From: Lachnospiraceae bacterium
Lineage (GTDB): Bacteria; Bacillota; Clostridia; Lachnospirales; Lachnospiraceae
Length of the DNA stretch: 64,000 nt
Direction of reading: 5' to 3'
NCBI GenBank assembly: GCA_024403615.1
Contig: JAKSRM010000009.1
Location: 1-64,000, forward strand
In this document: positions 27,122 to 35,381 of the stretch, piece by piece
How the letters are laid out: each line of letters begins with the position of its first letter
Numbering within the stretch: the stretch's first letter is position 1
Translations under genes and position numbers: made by a program
The notes under the pieces: model-generated
The model's input: only the letters and a program-made list of their open reading frames with translations
Database searches by the model: none
What the model was told of the DNA's origin: nothing

Positions 27122-27150
27122 CATAATATATGCGATTTTTCAAAAAAATT

Positions 27151-28608
27151 TTAACCGTCAATTCGCATACAAAGCATGGTAATATCGTCAAACTGCTCCG
27201 TATCTCCAACGAATCCATTGACAGCTTCCAAAACTTTTTCGACTTGTTCCTCTGCGCTGGCGGACGTGTTCTGGCTTAATACTTCCAAAAGTCTTTCCTC
27301 TCCGAAAAGCTTCTGCTCGCTATTAATTGCCTCGGTTACACCATCGGTATAAAGGAAAAGAACATCTCCTGAATTCAAAGTTATGGTACTTTCCTTATAA
27401 CGGGTGGTTTCCATTCCTGCCAGAACCAATCCATGCCGATTCTTAAGATAACTGCAGCCCTCATCCTTCCGGTATAAAACTGGTGGATTATGTCCTGCAT
27501 TGGTAAAGTTTAGTTCTTTTGTAGAAATGTCATAAATTCCTACCCAGGTGGTAACGAACAGTCCTGCATTATTATTCTCACAAAGCAGACGGTTGGCAAA
27601 GGTCATCGCCTGAGCCGTCGTCAATCCGGACTGCAACTGATTCTTAATCACAATTTTTGCAATTGTCATAAACAGAGCTGCTCCTACTCCTTTTCCGGAA
27701 ACGTCTGCCATAACAACAGCAATATGTTCATCATCTATTGCAAAATAATCGTAGAAATCTCCACCAACTTCTTTTGCTGTGATATTTTTTGCAAAAAGCT
27801 GAATCTGATCGTGATTTGGAAATGCAGGAAAAGTACAAGGCAGCATACTGGTCTGAATATCTCTTGCCAGATTTAATTCTGTCTCAATACGGGAATTCTC
27901 CATAGTAACTTTATTCTGCAGTTCTACCATCTCCCTGCCACGTTTTGCGATTTTTACACAACAGAAAGCGATTACAAAAAATACAATGTAACGTGGAATA
28001 TAATCATTAATAATTACACTCTTCAAATACTGCAGCTGATCATAACCAGCATCGATAACCGCATCTCTCAGGCTCGTTACAACGTGAAGCTCGTTGGAAC
28101 CCAGAACTTTTACAACATTTAAATTTAAAATACCGACGTAAGAATAAAGAACCGCGCTAGCAGTAAAAAATACGGTTGTCAGCATGGTTGCGAATTTGCA
28201 GAATTTATCTTCACAATAACGTACGCTTAATACAACCGGAATCGCCATTACCAACGTAACGTTGTGTCCCAAAATGGCAGAAAGAACAGCGCAAAGAATA
28301 ACGATGGTTCCCATCAACATGAATTTTAGCCATCGTTTTGCCCCGGCAAACTTTTTGTTCAAAATAATCGCAGGGATTTCCAGTACTAATGCAATAATGA
28401 CTGCAATTCGCATATCGACTTTATCTGCGGTAAATATTCCAATTTCATTCGCTATCAGACATAAAATCATCAAAATAACGATAAGAATATTTATAAGACC
28501 CAGCATCATATTTGCAGCAATTTCATTTACTGCATAAACATTGCCCAAACCGATTGCATGAGTAATTTTATCAAATAATATATCTTTAAATTTTTTAGCT
28601 TTTGCCAT
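27151..28608 (-). CDS. Membrane-bound PP2C-type (RsbU/SpoIIE-like) serine phosphatase
   Basis: A 485-residue protein with an N-terminal membrane domain of about six hydrophobic helices (about residues 35-230), a short coiled-coil linker, and a C-terminal SpoIIE/RsbU phosphatase domain: ARDIQTSMLP, KEVGGDFYDYF, VVMADVSGKGVGAALFM, TNAGHNPPVLYR, LFLYTDGVTEA and FDDITMLCMR carry the metal-binding Asp residues. Such proteins dephosphorylate anti-anti-sigma factors. The neighbouring genes include no RsbV- or RsbW-like partner, so its target is unknown. ATG at 28608 is preferred over a GTG seven codons earlier because AGGAGAGCAAAG directly precedes it. It has its own terminator. Confidence 0.92.
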   Translation of the reverse strand: MAKAKKFKDILFDKITHAIGLGNVYAVNEIAANMMLGLINILIVILMILCLIANEIGIFTADKVDMRIAVIIALVLEIPAIILNKKFAGAKRWLKFMLMGTIVILCAVLSAILGHNVTLVMAIPVVLSVRYCEDKFCKFATMLTTVFFTASAVLYSYVGILNLNVVKVLGSNELHVVTSLRDAVIDAGYDQLQYLKSVIINDYIPRYIVFFVIAFCCVKIAKRGREMVELQNKVTMENSRIETELNLARDIQTSMLPCTFPAFPNHDQIQLFAKNITAKEVGGDFYDYFAIDDEHIAVVMADVSGKGVGAALFMTIAKIVIKNQLQSGLTTAQAMTFANRLLCENNNAGLFVTTWVGIYDISTKELNFTNAGHNPPVLYRKDEGCSYLKNRHGLVLAGMETTRYKESTITLNSGDVLFLYTDGVTEAINSEQKLFGEERLLEVLSQNTSASAEEQVEKVLEAVNGFVGDTEQFDDITMLCMRIDG

Positions 28609-28674
28609 CTTTGCTCTCCTGCTGTTCACAATATGTTATCGCACTAATAAAATATTTTAACACATCCTGCCTAC

Positions 28675-30519
28675 TTAATGCACTATCTGAAAATCAACTG
28701 GATATTCTCCGGTTCCTTCTTTTACTGCCAAAATCATGTTTTCTTTCACTTCGACCGTTGGAGAAATCCGAGAAACAGCATCTTTGATTTCATCATCTGG
28801 TTCTACGATCAATACATATTCATAACTATTCGCAGCTAAACTGTTCGCCCAGATTTCTGTCATTTCTCCAATATCGGTAATTTCTCCCCAGTCTGCTTCG
28901 TTAAATAACTTATCACACCAGATATTTTGTATATTGATTTCGGTTCCCACTGCTACCTGATAATAGGTTTCATGTTTCTGGGAAGTCTTCCAAATGTCTC
29001 CACCCAAAGCCAGATAACATTTGGCAGGTTCTTGAGTCTCTTTGTCTGCTTCTATCTTCTGGCTGAAATTCTGAATCTGATTCTCAATTTCACTATAGGC
29101 CTTATTGGAATACTGGTTCGTTTTATAGCCGTTCATTACTATGACAGCAACAATGCAAAGAATCAGTTCTACGATTCCCATGATAAGGATTCCGGATTTC
29201 TTTTTTATCTCCCCATGCGCTCCTACATAGACCAATAATCGCATGAACAAATAGATAAACATGGCAAAGGTCAAGGTCTGAGTATAACGGTGAATGGAGG
29301 AAATCATGGTTCCGTAATGACTGGTATAGCCATAGAAGAAGCATAAAGCTCCAGCTAAGATTCCCAATCCAGCGGTTCCTGCTGCTTTTTTACTGATATC
29401 TTTTAGGCAAAGGGTCATGAGAATTCCCACTGCCAGGAAGAACAATACAATCCAAAGAAACGGAAGTTTTCCCCAAGAAGTAATCCCGGAAAAAACGTTT
29501 GATATTTTCTGTAAGGAGATTCCCGATACATTAAAATCAATAAATTCTCCGGTACCTTTCGTATGTATAATCAGCTGCCAGGAAAAGTAAGAAGCAGCCA
29601 GTACAAGGATGGTTGGAAGCCCTTGTAAGCATTCTTTTTTTCTCTTTTCCAACAACGAAATAACGATTGCAACGAAAAATACAACCGCCCCATACATTGC
29701 TCCGGTATTCTTCAATGCAGGAAGCATAAACAGAACTAACGAAAACTCTATGTTGGAAAATTTCGTGTAAAACGGCCGATTGACTGCCAGATAGATGCCA
29801 AATCCAAATAAAAATCCTAAAACCGGGTCAATAAACAAGCTCAAATAATAATATGCCCAATCCCCACTGGCTCCACTGCCATTAATTGTCAGTAATACCG
29901 GCATCAGTAAAAAAACAATTAGTGCCGGAACAACTAATATCCATTTTTTCCAGTTAATGGTTTTAAAGGCAGGCAAAACCAATGCCAACCCGAAAACAGC
30001 AGTTCCAAAAAATGGGGAGAACTCATAATAAGTTTTCTGAAAAGCCGTAAGGAAATAGGTCAGCAATGCCATTCCTGGTGGATAAGATTGCATGGTTGAA
30101 TAAAGGAGCGAGCCTTCTCCTACTTGAAGATACGGTAAAAAATGGATTGCCTTTGGCATAGCGGACCAGAGACGCAACTCGTCCCATACCGCTGGTTTTA
30201 AATTGAAGGAATATATGTAGAAGAAGATGGATAACAGCAGAAACGCCGCTACCGCTGGCGTGAAAATACTCGTTTTCCAATCTTCTTGTTTCTTTTCTTT
30301 TATTAATTTTCGGACTGCAAATACCACCAATGTGGCCATTAATAAATAGACGATAATTCTTCCAACTGCAAGAATATTCAGACAATAAAAAACATACAGA
30401 CAAAAACAGGTTCCCAGGAACGCAAAAGGAACGCATTCCTCTGTTCTTCTGTTCGTAAGAATTCCTATAGCTGCTGCAGTCAAAAGCAGCAAAATTGTTG
30501 AAAGAATTATTGAAATCAT
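28675..30519 (-). CDS. Polytopic membrane protein, GT-C glycosyltransferase-like
   Basis: About 614 residues with around twelve hydrophobic helices followed by a soluble C-terminal domain of about 140 residues. The first large outside loop holds WDELRLWSAMPKAIHF with acidic residues, and a little later SYPPGMALLTYFLTAF, a pattern reminiscent of GT-C enzymes that take sugars from polyprenyl phosphates. No donor or acceptor can be inferred, and assignment rests on topology and these two segments. The start is uncertain: ATG at 30519 has no strong ribosome site, and the GTG at 30564 lies inside the glnS terminator hairpin. Possible role: glycan modification of the cell wall or lipoteichoic acid. 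Confidence 0.6.
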   Translation of the reverse strand: MISIILSTILLLLTAAAIGILTNRRTEECVPFAFLGTCFCLYVFYCLNILAVGRIIVYLLMATLVVFAVRKLIKEKKQEDWKTSIFTPAVAAFLLLSIFFYIYSFNLKPAVWDELRLWSAMPKAIHFLPYLQVGEGSLLYSTMQSYPPGMALLTYFLTAFQKTYYEFSPFFGTAVFGLALVLPAFKTINWKKWILVVPALIVFLLMPVLLTINGSGASGDWAYYYLSLFIDPVLGFLFGFGIYLAVNRPFYTKFSNIEFSLVLFMLPALKNTGAMYGAVVFFVAIVISLLEKRKKECLQGLPTILVLAASYFSWQLIIHTKGTGEFIDFNVSGISLQKISNVFSGITSWGKLPFLWIVLFFLAVGILMTLCLKDISKKAAGTAGLGILAGALCFFYGYTSHYGTMISSIHRYTQTLTFAMFIYLFMRLLVYVGAHGEIKKKSGILIMGIVELILCIVAVIVMNGYKTNQYSNKAYSEIENQIQNFSQKIEADKETQEPAKCYLALGGDIWKTSQKHETYYQVAVGTEINIQNIWCDKLFNEADWGEITDIGEMTEIWANSLAANSYEYVLIVEPDDEIKDAVSRISPTVEVKENMILAVKEGTGEYPVDFQIVH

Positions 30520-30521
30520 AG

Positions 30522-30567
30522 AAAAATTTAAAGGCGTGAAACCCTGAAACTTCAGTAATCCCACGCC
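30522..30567 (-). terminator. Terminator of glnS
   Basis: Minus strand, beginning 13 bases past the glnS stop: GGCGTG / CACGCC outer stem (30567-30562 with 30538-30533) around an inner CTGAA/TTCAG helix, followed by TTTAAATTTTTC. It overlaps the extended reading frame of the next gene, which argues for the shorter start there. Confidence 0.75.
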
Positions 30568-30579
30568 CTAAAAACTTGT

Positions 30580-32217
30580 TTAGTTCGGTAATTTGAACGA
30601 ACTCTTGAGAGAAACGATACGGTTGAATACTAATTTATCTGGAGTTGTATCTTTTGAATCAACACCAAAGTATCCATGACGTACAAACTGGAATCTGTCG
30701 CCTGGTTTTGCTTCTGCTAATGCAGGTTCTACGTAGCATTCCTCCATAACAGTTAAGGAATTTGGATTAATATTTCTTTCTTCATCCACTAACTGTTCAT
30801 AAAGACGAGCTTCGCATTTTGTAGCATGAGTTGCACTTACCCAATGAATCGTTCCTTTAACTTTTCTTCCTTCGAAGCCAGAACCACTCTTGGTTTCCGG
30901 ATCGTAAGTAACATGAACTTCTGTTACTTTTCCGTTTTCGTCCTTCTTGTAATCAACACATTTAACGAAATATGCATTCATCAGACGAACTTCATTGCCA
31001 GGGAATAAACGGAAATATTTCTTTGGAGGCTCTTCCATAAAATCATCACGGTCAATGTAAAGTTCTTTTCCAAATGGAATCTTTCTGGTTCCCATTTCTT
31101 CGTTTTCCGGATTGTTTGTGGCATCCATCCATTCAACCTGTCCTTCTGGATAGTTGTCGATAATCAGTTTGATTGGATCTAAAACTGCCATGTAACGAGG
31201 AGCCTTTGGTTTCAGGTCTTCTCTTACACAGTACTCTAACATTGCGTAATCCGAAGAACTCTGAGCTTTTGCAACGCCAGAAAGGTTAATGAACATCCGA
31301 ATAGATTCTGGTGTAAATCCTCTTCTTCTCAAAGCAGCGATGGTAACCAGTCTAGGATCATCCCATCCATCTACAACGCCATCAGCAACAAGCTGTTTGA
31401 TATATCTCTTACCAGTAATAACACCGGTCAGATACATCTTTGCAAACTCGATCTGTCTTGGAGGCTGTTCAAATCCAACATTCTGCACAACCCAATCATA
31501 CAATGGTCGATGGTCTTCAAATTCCATAGTACAAATAGAATGAGTAATTCCTTCTACTGCATCCTCGATTGGATGAGCAAAGTCATACATTGGATAGATA
31601 CACCATTTATCTCCGGTCCTGTGGTGGCTGACGTGAGCTACTCTATAAATTACAGGGTCTCTCATATTCATATTTGGAGAAGCCATATCGATTTTTGCCC
31701 TTAATACCCTTTTTCCATCTTCAATGGCTCCGCTCTTCATCTCTTCAAAAAGAGCAAGATTCTCTTCTACGCTTCTGTCTCTGTAAGGACTGTTCTTACC
31801 AGGAGTCTCATAAGAGCCTCTGTATTCCTTAATTTCATCTGCAGACAGGTCGCAAACATAAGCCTTGCCTTCTTTGATTAATTTAATTGCAGCCTCATAC
31901 ATCTTATCGAAATAATCGGATGCAAAATAAAGCCGGTCTTCAAAATCAGCTCCCAACCACTCCACGTCAGCTTTGATGGATTCTACGAATTCCACATCTT
32001 CTTTCGTTGGGTTGGTATCATCAAAACGCAAATTAAAAGTTCCATTGTATTCTTCTGCTAATCCATAGTTTAAAAGGATGGATTTCGCATGACCGATATG
32101 AAGGTATCCATTCGGTTCCGGAGGAAATCTGGTTTCTACATGATCATATCTGCCTTCTGCCAGGTCTTTATCAATTTCGTTTTCGATGAAATTCTTTGAT
32201 ACTCTGTTTTCTTCCAT
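30580..32217 (-). CDS. glnS: Glutamine--tRNA ligase
   Basis: A class-I aminoacyl-tRNA synthetase of 545 residues. The N-terminus has the HIGH motif ([18 protein letters not shown], residues 40-43) and the glutamine-type signatures [12 protein letters not shown] and [35 protein letters not shown]; the C-terminal two beta-barrel anticodon domains are present. Where E. coli GlnRS has the KMSKS-type VMSKRK, this protein reads GVITGKRYI (residues 265-273), losing the Ser. Many Firmicutes use only the GatCAB route, so a GlnRS is itself informative for the lineage. It is a single-gene unit with a hairpin terminator on each side. No T-box is visible in the 68-base upstream gap. Confidence 0.95.
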   Translation of the reverse strand: MEENRVSKNFIENEIDKDLAEGRYDHVETRFPPEPNGYLHIGHAKSILLNYGLAEEYNGTFNLRFDDTNPTKEDVEFVESIKADVEWLGADFEDRLYFASDYFDKMYEAAIKLIKEGKAYVCDLSADEIKEYRGSYETPGKNSPYRDRSVEENLALFEEMKSGAIEDGKRVLRAKIDMASPNMNMRDPVIYRVAHVSHHRTGDKWCIYPMYDFAHPIEDAVEGITHSICTMEFEDHRPLYDWVVQNVGFEQPPRQIEFAKMYLTGVITGKRYIKQLVADGVVDGWDDPRLVTIAALRRRGFTPESIRMFINLSGVAKAQSSSDYAMLEYCVREDLKPKAPRYMAVLDPIKLIIDNYPEGQVEWMDATNNPENEEMGTRKIPFGKELYIDRDDFMEEPPKKYFRLFPGNEVRLMNAYFVKCVDYKKDENGKVTEVHVTYDPETKSGSGFEGRKVKGTIHWVSATHATKCEARLYEQLVDEERNINPNSLTVMEECYVEPALAEAKPGDRFQFVRHGYFGVDSKDTTPDKLVFNRIVSLKSSFKLPN

Positions 32218-32242
32218 TTTTGTATCCTCTAATACAATTTAA

Positions 32243-32265
32243 GCCGGACGAAAAATTCGCCCGGC
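32243..32265 (-). terminator. Probable terminator of the infC-rpmI-rplT operon
   Basis: Minus strand: GCCGGGCGAA / TTCGTCCGGC with a 3-base loop and one internal mismatch, 21 bases after the rplT stop. The T-run behind it is short (TTAAATT). Confidence 0.65.
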
Positions 32266-32285
32266 CTATTTGTCATTTCGCAATA

Positions 32286-32642
32286 TTATTTAAGATTTGC
32301 TTTTGCTGTTTCTGCTAATGCTGCAAATCCGTTTGCATCGTTAACTGCCAGTTCTGCTAACATCTTTCTGTTCATTTCAACGCCTGCATTCTTAAGGCCA
32401 TACATGAATTTGCTGTATGATAAGCCGTTCATTCTAGCTGCTGCATTAATACGAGCAATCCATAACTGTCTGAACTGACGTTTTTTCTGCTTTCTGCCTG
32501 CATAAGAGCTTGTAAGAGCTCTCATAACTGACTGTTTAGCGATTCTATACTGTTTTGATCTGGCTCCTCTATAACCTTTAGCCAGTTTTAATGTTCTGTT
32601 GTGTTTTTTCTTAGCGTTAAGTCCGCCTTTAATTCTTGCCAT
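32286..32642 (-). CDS. rplT: 50S ribosomal protein L20
   Basis: A 118-residue early-assembly protein that binds 23S rRNA. The basic N-terminal tail [26 protein letters not shown] and the globular [23 protein letters not shown] identify it clearly. In Bacilli, L20 represses its own operon by binding the infC leader; a leader of the right kind lies upstream of infC here. It follows rpmI by 32 bases. Confidence 0.98.
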   Translation of the reverse strand: MARIKGGLNAKKKHNRTLKLAKGYRGARSKQYRIAKQSVMRALTSSYAGRKQKKRQFRQLWIARINAAARMNGLSYSKFMYGLKNAGVEMNRKMLAELAVNDANGFAALAETAKANLK

Positions 32643-32674
32643 TTCTTAATTCCTCCTTTAAACCTTTCAGATTC

Positions 32675-32872
32675 TTACAGATATGGTAAGATCTTCTTCA
32701 TGTTCTTTACGTTTGTGGCATCAGTCATAGTTGCCTTTCTCAGGTTACGTTTTCTCTTGGTGGTTTTCTTTGTTAAGATATGGCTCTTATAAGCTTTATT
32801 TCTCTTCAAATTTCCATTAGCTGTTTTTTTGAAACGCTTAGCCGCAGCTCTTTTTGTCTTAATCTTTGGCAT
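32675..32872 (-). CDS. rpmI: 50S ribosomal protein L35
   Basis: A 65-residue basic ribosomal protein with the family pattern [33 protein letters not shown]. It sits between infC and rplT as in most bacteria, with an AGGAGG-type site upstream of the ATG. Confidence 0.98.
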   Translation of the reverse strand: MPKIKTKRAAAKRFKKTANGNLKRNKAYKSHILTKKTTKRKRNLRKATMTDATNVKNMKKILPYL

Positions 32873-32931
32873 TTCTATTCCTCCTAAAATAAATTGTTAT
32901 CGTTGTACTACTAAAAACATTTTCTAAAGTT

Positions 32932-33438
32932 CTACTTCTTCTGAACTAAAAACATAACCATGTTTCTGCCCTCAACCTTCGGAGCCTTGTCCACATTCGC
33001 AATATCTACGAGCAGTTCTGCAAAATCATCTAATACATGCTTGCTGTCCTGCATATGTGACATTTCTCTACCCCGGAATCTAAGGGAGACTTTAACTTTA
33101 TCGCCTTTTTCAATGAACTTACGGGCCATATTAGCCTTAGTTTTAATATCATTTAAATCAATGTTCGGGGAAAGACGGATTTCTTTGATTTCAATCGTCT
33201 TCTGTTTTTTCTTAGCTTCTTTTTCTTTTCTCAGCTGTTCATAACGGAATTTTCCGTAATCAATAATCCTGCATACCGGTGGCTCTGCCTTCGGTGCAAT
33301 CAAAACTAAATCAACTCCAGCTTCTTCAGCTTTCGCTCTTGCTTCCTCGATGGAAACAACGCCAATCTGTTCACCGGACTGGCCGATTAATCTGACTTCT
33401 TTCTCCTTGATTTGTTCATTAATTAAATTGTCGATAAT
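32932..33438 (-). CDS. infC: Translation initiation factor IF-3, non-AUG start
   Basis: A protein of about 168 residues that keeps 30S subunits free and checks start codons. The N-domain (NEQIKEKEVRLIGQSGEQIGV) and the C-domain (MARKFIEKGDKVKVSLRFRGREMSH) are both intact. No ATG, GTG or TTG in frame lies early enough to include the N-domain. GGAGGT is followed by TGT-ATT-ATC-GAC-AAT, so translation starts at AUU (33438) or AUC (33435). IF-3 genes in E. coli and Bacillus use AUU, which lets the factor repress its own synthesis by rejecting non-standard starts. The spacing to GGAGG (3 versus 6 bases) slightly favours AUC. Confidence 0.95.
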   Translation of the reverse strand: MIDNLINEQIKEKEVRLIGQSGEQIGVVSIEEARAKAEEAGVDLVLIAPKAEPPVCRIIDYGKFRYEQLRKEKEAKKKQKTIEIKEIRLSPNIDLNDIKTKANMARKFIEKGDKVKVSLRFRGREMSHMQDSKHVLDDFAELLVDIANVDKAPKVEGRNMVMFLVQKK

Positions 33439-33624
33439 ACACCTCCAAAGTGTTCCATGTTTGTTTTTTTAGAAAACGCTGACGCTTTACATAAAGAAAA
33501 AGGACAGCCCGAGAGCTATCCACCTTAAATTCAAACTCCGGATTCCGGAGTTCGAAAATATTAACCAACGTGCGCCCATTTGCGACGAGGTGAGAGTGGA
33601 AACTCTTCTTTGTTTTCAAACGAC
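33439..33624 (-). promoter_or_regulatory. infC leader (L20-leader-like attenuator)
   Basis: About 185 bases of untranslated RNA precede infC and contain several helices, including ACTCCGG/CCGGAGT (about 33535-33554). It ends in a terminator stem GGATAGCTC / GGGCTGTCC (33521-33502) followed by TTTTTCTTTAT (to 33491), all before the infC ribosome site. In Bacilli this leader is bound by L20, causing premature termination. The assignment here is by position and layout; base-level homology was not tested. Confidence 0.7.
33491..33521 (-). terminator. Attenuator terminator in the infC leader
   Basis: A 9-bp stem with G-U pairs and a T-rich tract (TTTTTCTTT), placed inside the infC leader rather than after a gene. 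Confidence 0.75.
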
Positions 33625-33630
33625 CATGTT

Positions 33631-33659
33631 ATATTAACACTATCTATATATGATGTCAA
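33631..33659 (-). promoter_or_regulatory. infC operon promoter
   Basis: Minus strand: consensus -35 TTGACA (33659-33654), exactly 17 bases, then -10 TAATAT (33636-33631). This is the strongest promoter match in the window and fits a ribosomal operon. Confidence 0.85.
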
Positions 33660-33672
33660 TAGAGGAAATCCC

Positions 33673-34305
33673 CTAAAATACGTAATTTGGCGAAATTACT
33701 AAGTCCATTTTTTCATCATGAACTTCTACTGGAAGATGATCATAAATTTGGAAATCAAAACATAAGGCAACCTTTACAAATTCCGTCTCTTTTTTATTAT
33801 CTAAATACTTATCGTAAAAGCCTCCACCGTATCCAATCCGGTTTCTGGTTTTATCAAAAGCAAGACCCGGCATCAGAATCAGGACCTTTTTTTCTTCTGC
33901 GACTCTCGCCTTGGAAAGGTCTAAATGGCCGTCTTCATCAATACCACAAATAGAATCCTTTGGTTCCGGAATGGACATATAACCAGGAACACAATCCTCC
34001 ATGGAATCAATATAAATAAATTCCATAAAATCCGGAATCACTACGCCTTTAGAATTCGTTTTAGCACCGGAAGCATAGGTTTTTGGAACTGCAACTCTTT
34101 TTCCATCTGCTAAAGCCTGCATAATAATCGGCAAGGTTCTTACTTCTTCGTTGTAAGACATATAAGCATAAACGCATTCTGTTTCTTTATAGGCATCCAA
34201 TTGACAGAACCGATTCTTCAACTGTTCGGATAAAGCTTCTACAGTATCCATCGATAACTGTTGTTTCTTTTTTGTTACTTCTGCACGAATTTCTTTTTTA
34301 TCCAT
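33673..34305 (-). CDS. 5-formyltetrahydrofolate cyclo-ligase
   Basis: A 210-residue enzyme that uses ATP to return 5-formyl-THF (folinic acid) to 5,10-methenyl-THF. Motifs: YMSYNEEVRTLPII, the active-site region VLILMPGLAFDKTRNRIGYGGGFYDKYL, and DLVISP near the end. It follows holA by 12 bases and probably ends the comEA-comEC transcript. Functionally it joins the one-carbon set in this window (folD, fchA, fhs, folC). Known in other bacteria as ygfA/fau or yqgN. Confidence 0.95.
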   Translation of the reverse strand: MDKKEIRAEVTKKKQQLSMDTVEALSEQLKNRFCQLDAYKETECVYAYMSYNEEVRTLPIIMQALADGKRVAVPKTYASGAKTNSKGVVIPDFMEFIYIDSMEDCVPGYMSIPEPKDSICGIDEDGHLDLSKARVAEEKKVLILMPGLAFDKTRNRIGYGGGFYDKYLDNKKETEFVKVALCFDFQIYDHLPVEVHDEKMDLVISPNYVF

Positions 34306-34317
34306 TTTTTCCTCTTA

Positions 34318-35358
34318 TCACATAGAGAATTTGATTAGTAGCATTTCCACTCCGGTCTGCTCTCCCATTTCTCCATTTTTCATCTTTTTATCTGTTTCCG
34401 AAATTTCTTCCAGAATATTCCGGACATCTTTCATTTTAAAATACCCTTTCAGATATTTTTCTGCATTGGCGATTACAAAATCTCGTTTTTTCAGCATTCG
34501 GGCAACTTCCGAAGTGGTATATCCTTTATTGCGTAATTCCGCCGTCTGAAGGAAGGTACGGAACTGAATTCGGATCATAGCCAAAATATATAACGGATGT
34601 TCATGATTGGACAAAAGGTCATAATACTTTTCCAATACTTTTTTCACATCCTTCTGCCCCATAGCACTCAGCATATCAAAAATTTTAGATTCAATATCTG
34701 CCATGGTAACAGCCAGAACATCATCGTCACAGATTTCAGACCGATCTCCGGAATAGCTAACTATTTTTTCGTATTCCTGACGAAGACGGTCATAATCTAA
34801 ACCAACACGGTCTATTAACAGCTGAATCGTACTTTGACGGACTTTTTTTCCGGCTTGGGCAAAGCCTTTTGCCAGCCATTTGATAACTTCTGCTTCCGTA
34901 TCCGGATTACATTCGATAACCGAACCTTTCGCTGTAAGCATCTTATAAACACGTTTATTCTTTGCTGCACTGTTCTCCAAAAAGACTAAGCAAGTGGTTT
35001 CCGGAAGTTCTGTTAAAATTTTCTCCAGAAGCTGATCGTTTTTTCCACCAGATTCTACGGAGGAGCTTTCTTCCGCAGAAACTTCTTCCGAGTCTCCACC
35101 CTTCTTTTTTGCAGCAAAGGCTCCGGAATTCTCAACTACAACCATTCGCTTTTCTGAGAAAAACGGTAGAGTTACAACGCTATCGTAAACCTTGCCGAAA
35201 TCAATGCCTTTTCCTTCAAAATAGGAATAGTTCATATCATTTCCGGCCGTAATGATCTTACGCAGCTGCTCTCGGTATAATCTCTTTTTGTAGTTTTCTT
35301 CTCCTACAAACAAGTATACGTTTGCAATATTCTCTTTGCTAAATAATCCGGTAGCCAT
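34318..35358 (-). CDS. holA: DNA polymerase III delta subunit
   Basis: The clamp-loader subunit that opens the sliding clamp. The 346-residue protein has the family start (SKENIANVYLFVGEENYKKRLYREQL), the segment TTCLVFLENSAAKNKRVYKML and a C-terminal helical collar domain ending in EISETDKKMKNGEMGEQTGVEMLL. A short acidic/Ser insertion (GGDSEEVSAEESSSVESGG) interrupts domain 1. The order comEC-holA is common in Firmicutes. Confidence 0.94.
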   Translation of the reverse strand: MATGLFSKENIANVYLFVGEENYKKRLYREQLRKIITAGNDMNYSYFEGKGIDFGKVYDSVVTLPFFSEKRMVVVENSGAFAAKKKGGDSEEVSAEESSSVESGGKNDQLLEKILTELPETTCLVFLENSAAKNKRVYKMLTAKGSVIECNPDTEAEVIKWLAKGFAQAGKKVRQSTIQLLIDRVGLDYDRLRQEYEKIVSYSGDRSEICDDDVLAVTMADIESKIFDMLSAMGQKDVKKVLEKYYDLLSNHEHPLYILAMIRIQFRTFLQTAELRNKGYTTSEVARMLKKRDFVIANAEKYLKGYFKMKDVRNILEEISETDKKMKNGEMGEQTGVEMLLIKFSM

Positions 35359-35381
35359 GCTGTAATGTTATATGGCTTTTC

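Noticed and set aside
26929-27150. T-box or riboswitch upstream of argG
   Set aside because: No T-box sequence (TGGNACCGCG) or specifier-type stem is visible; the region is A/T-rich with repeated TTATGCA boxes instead.
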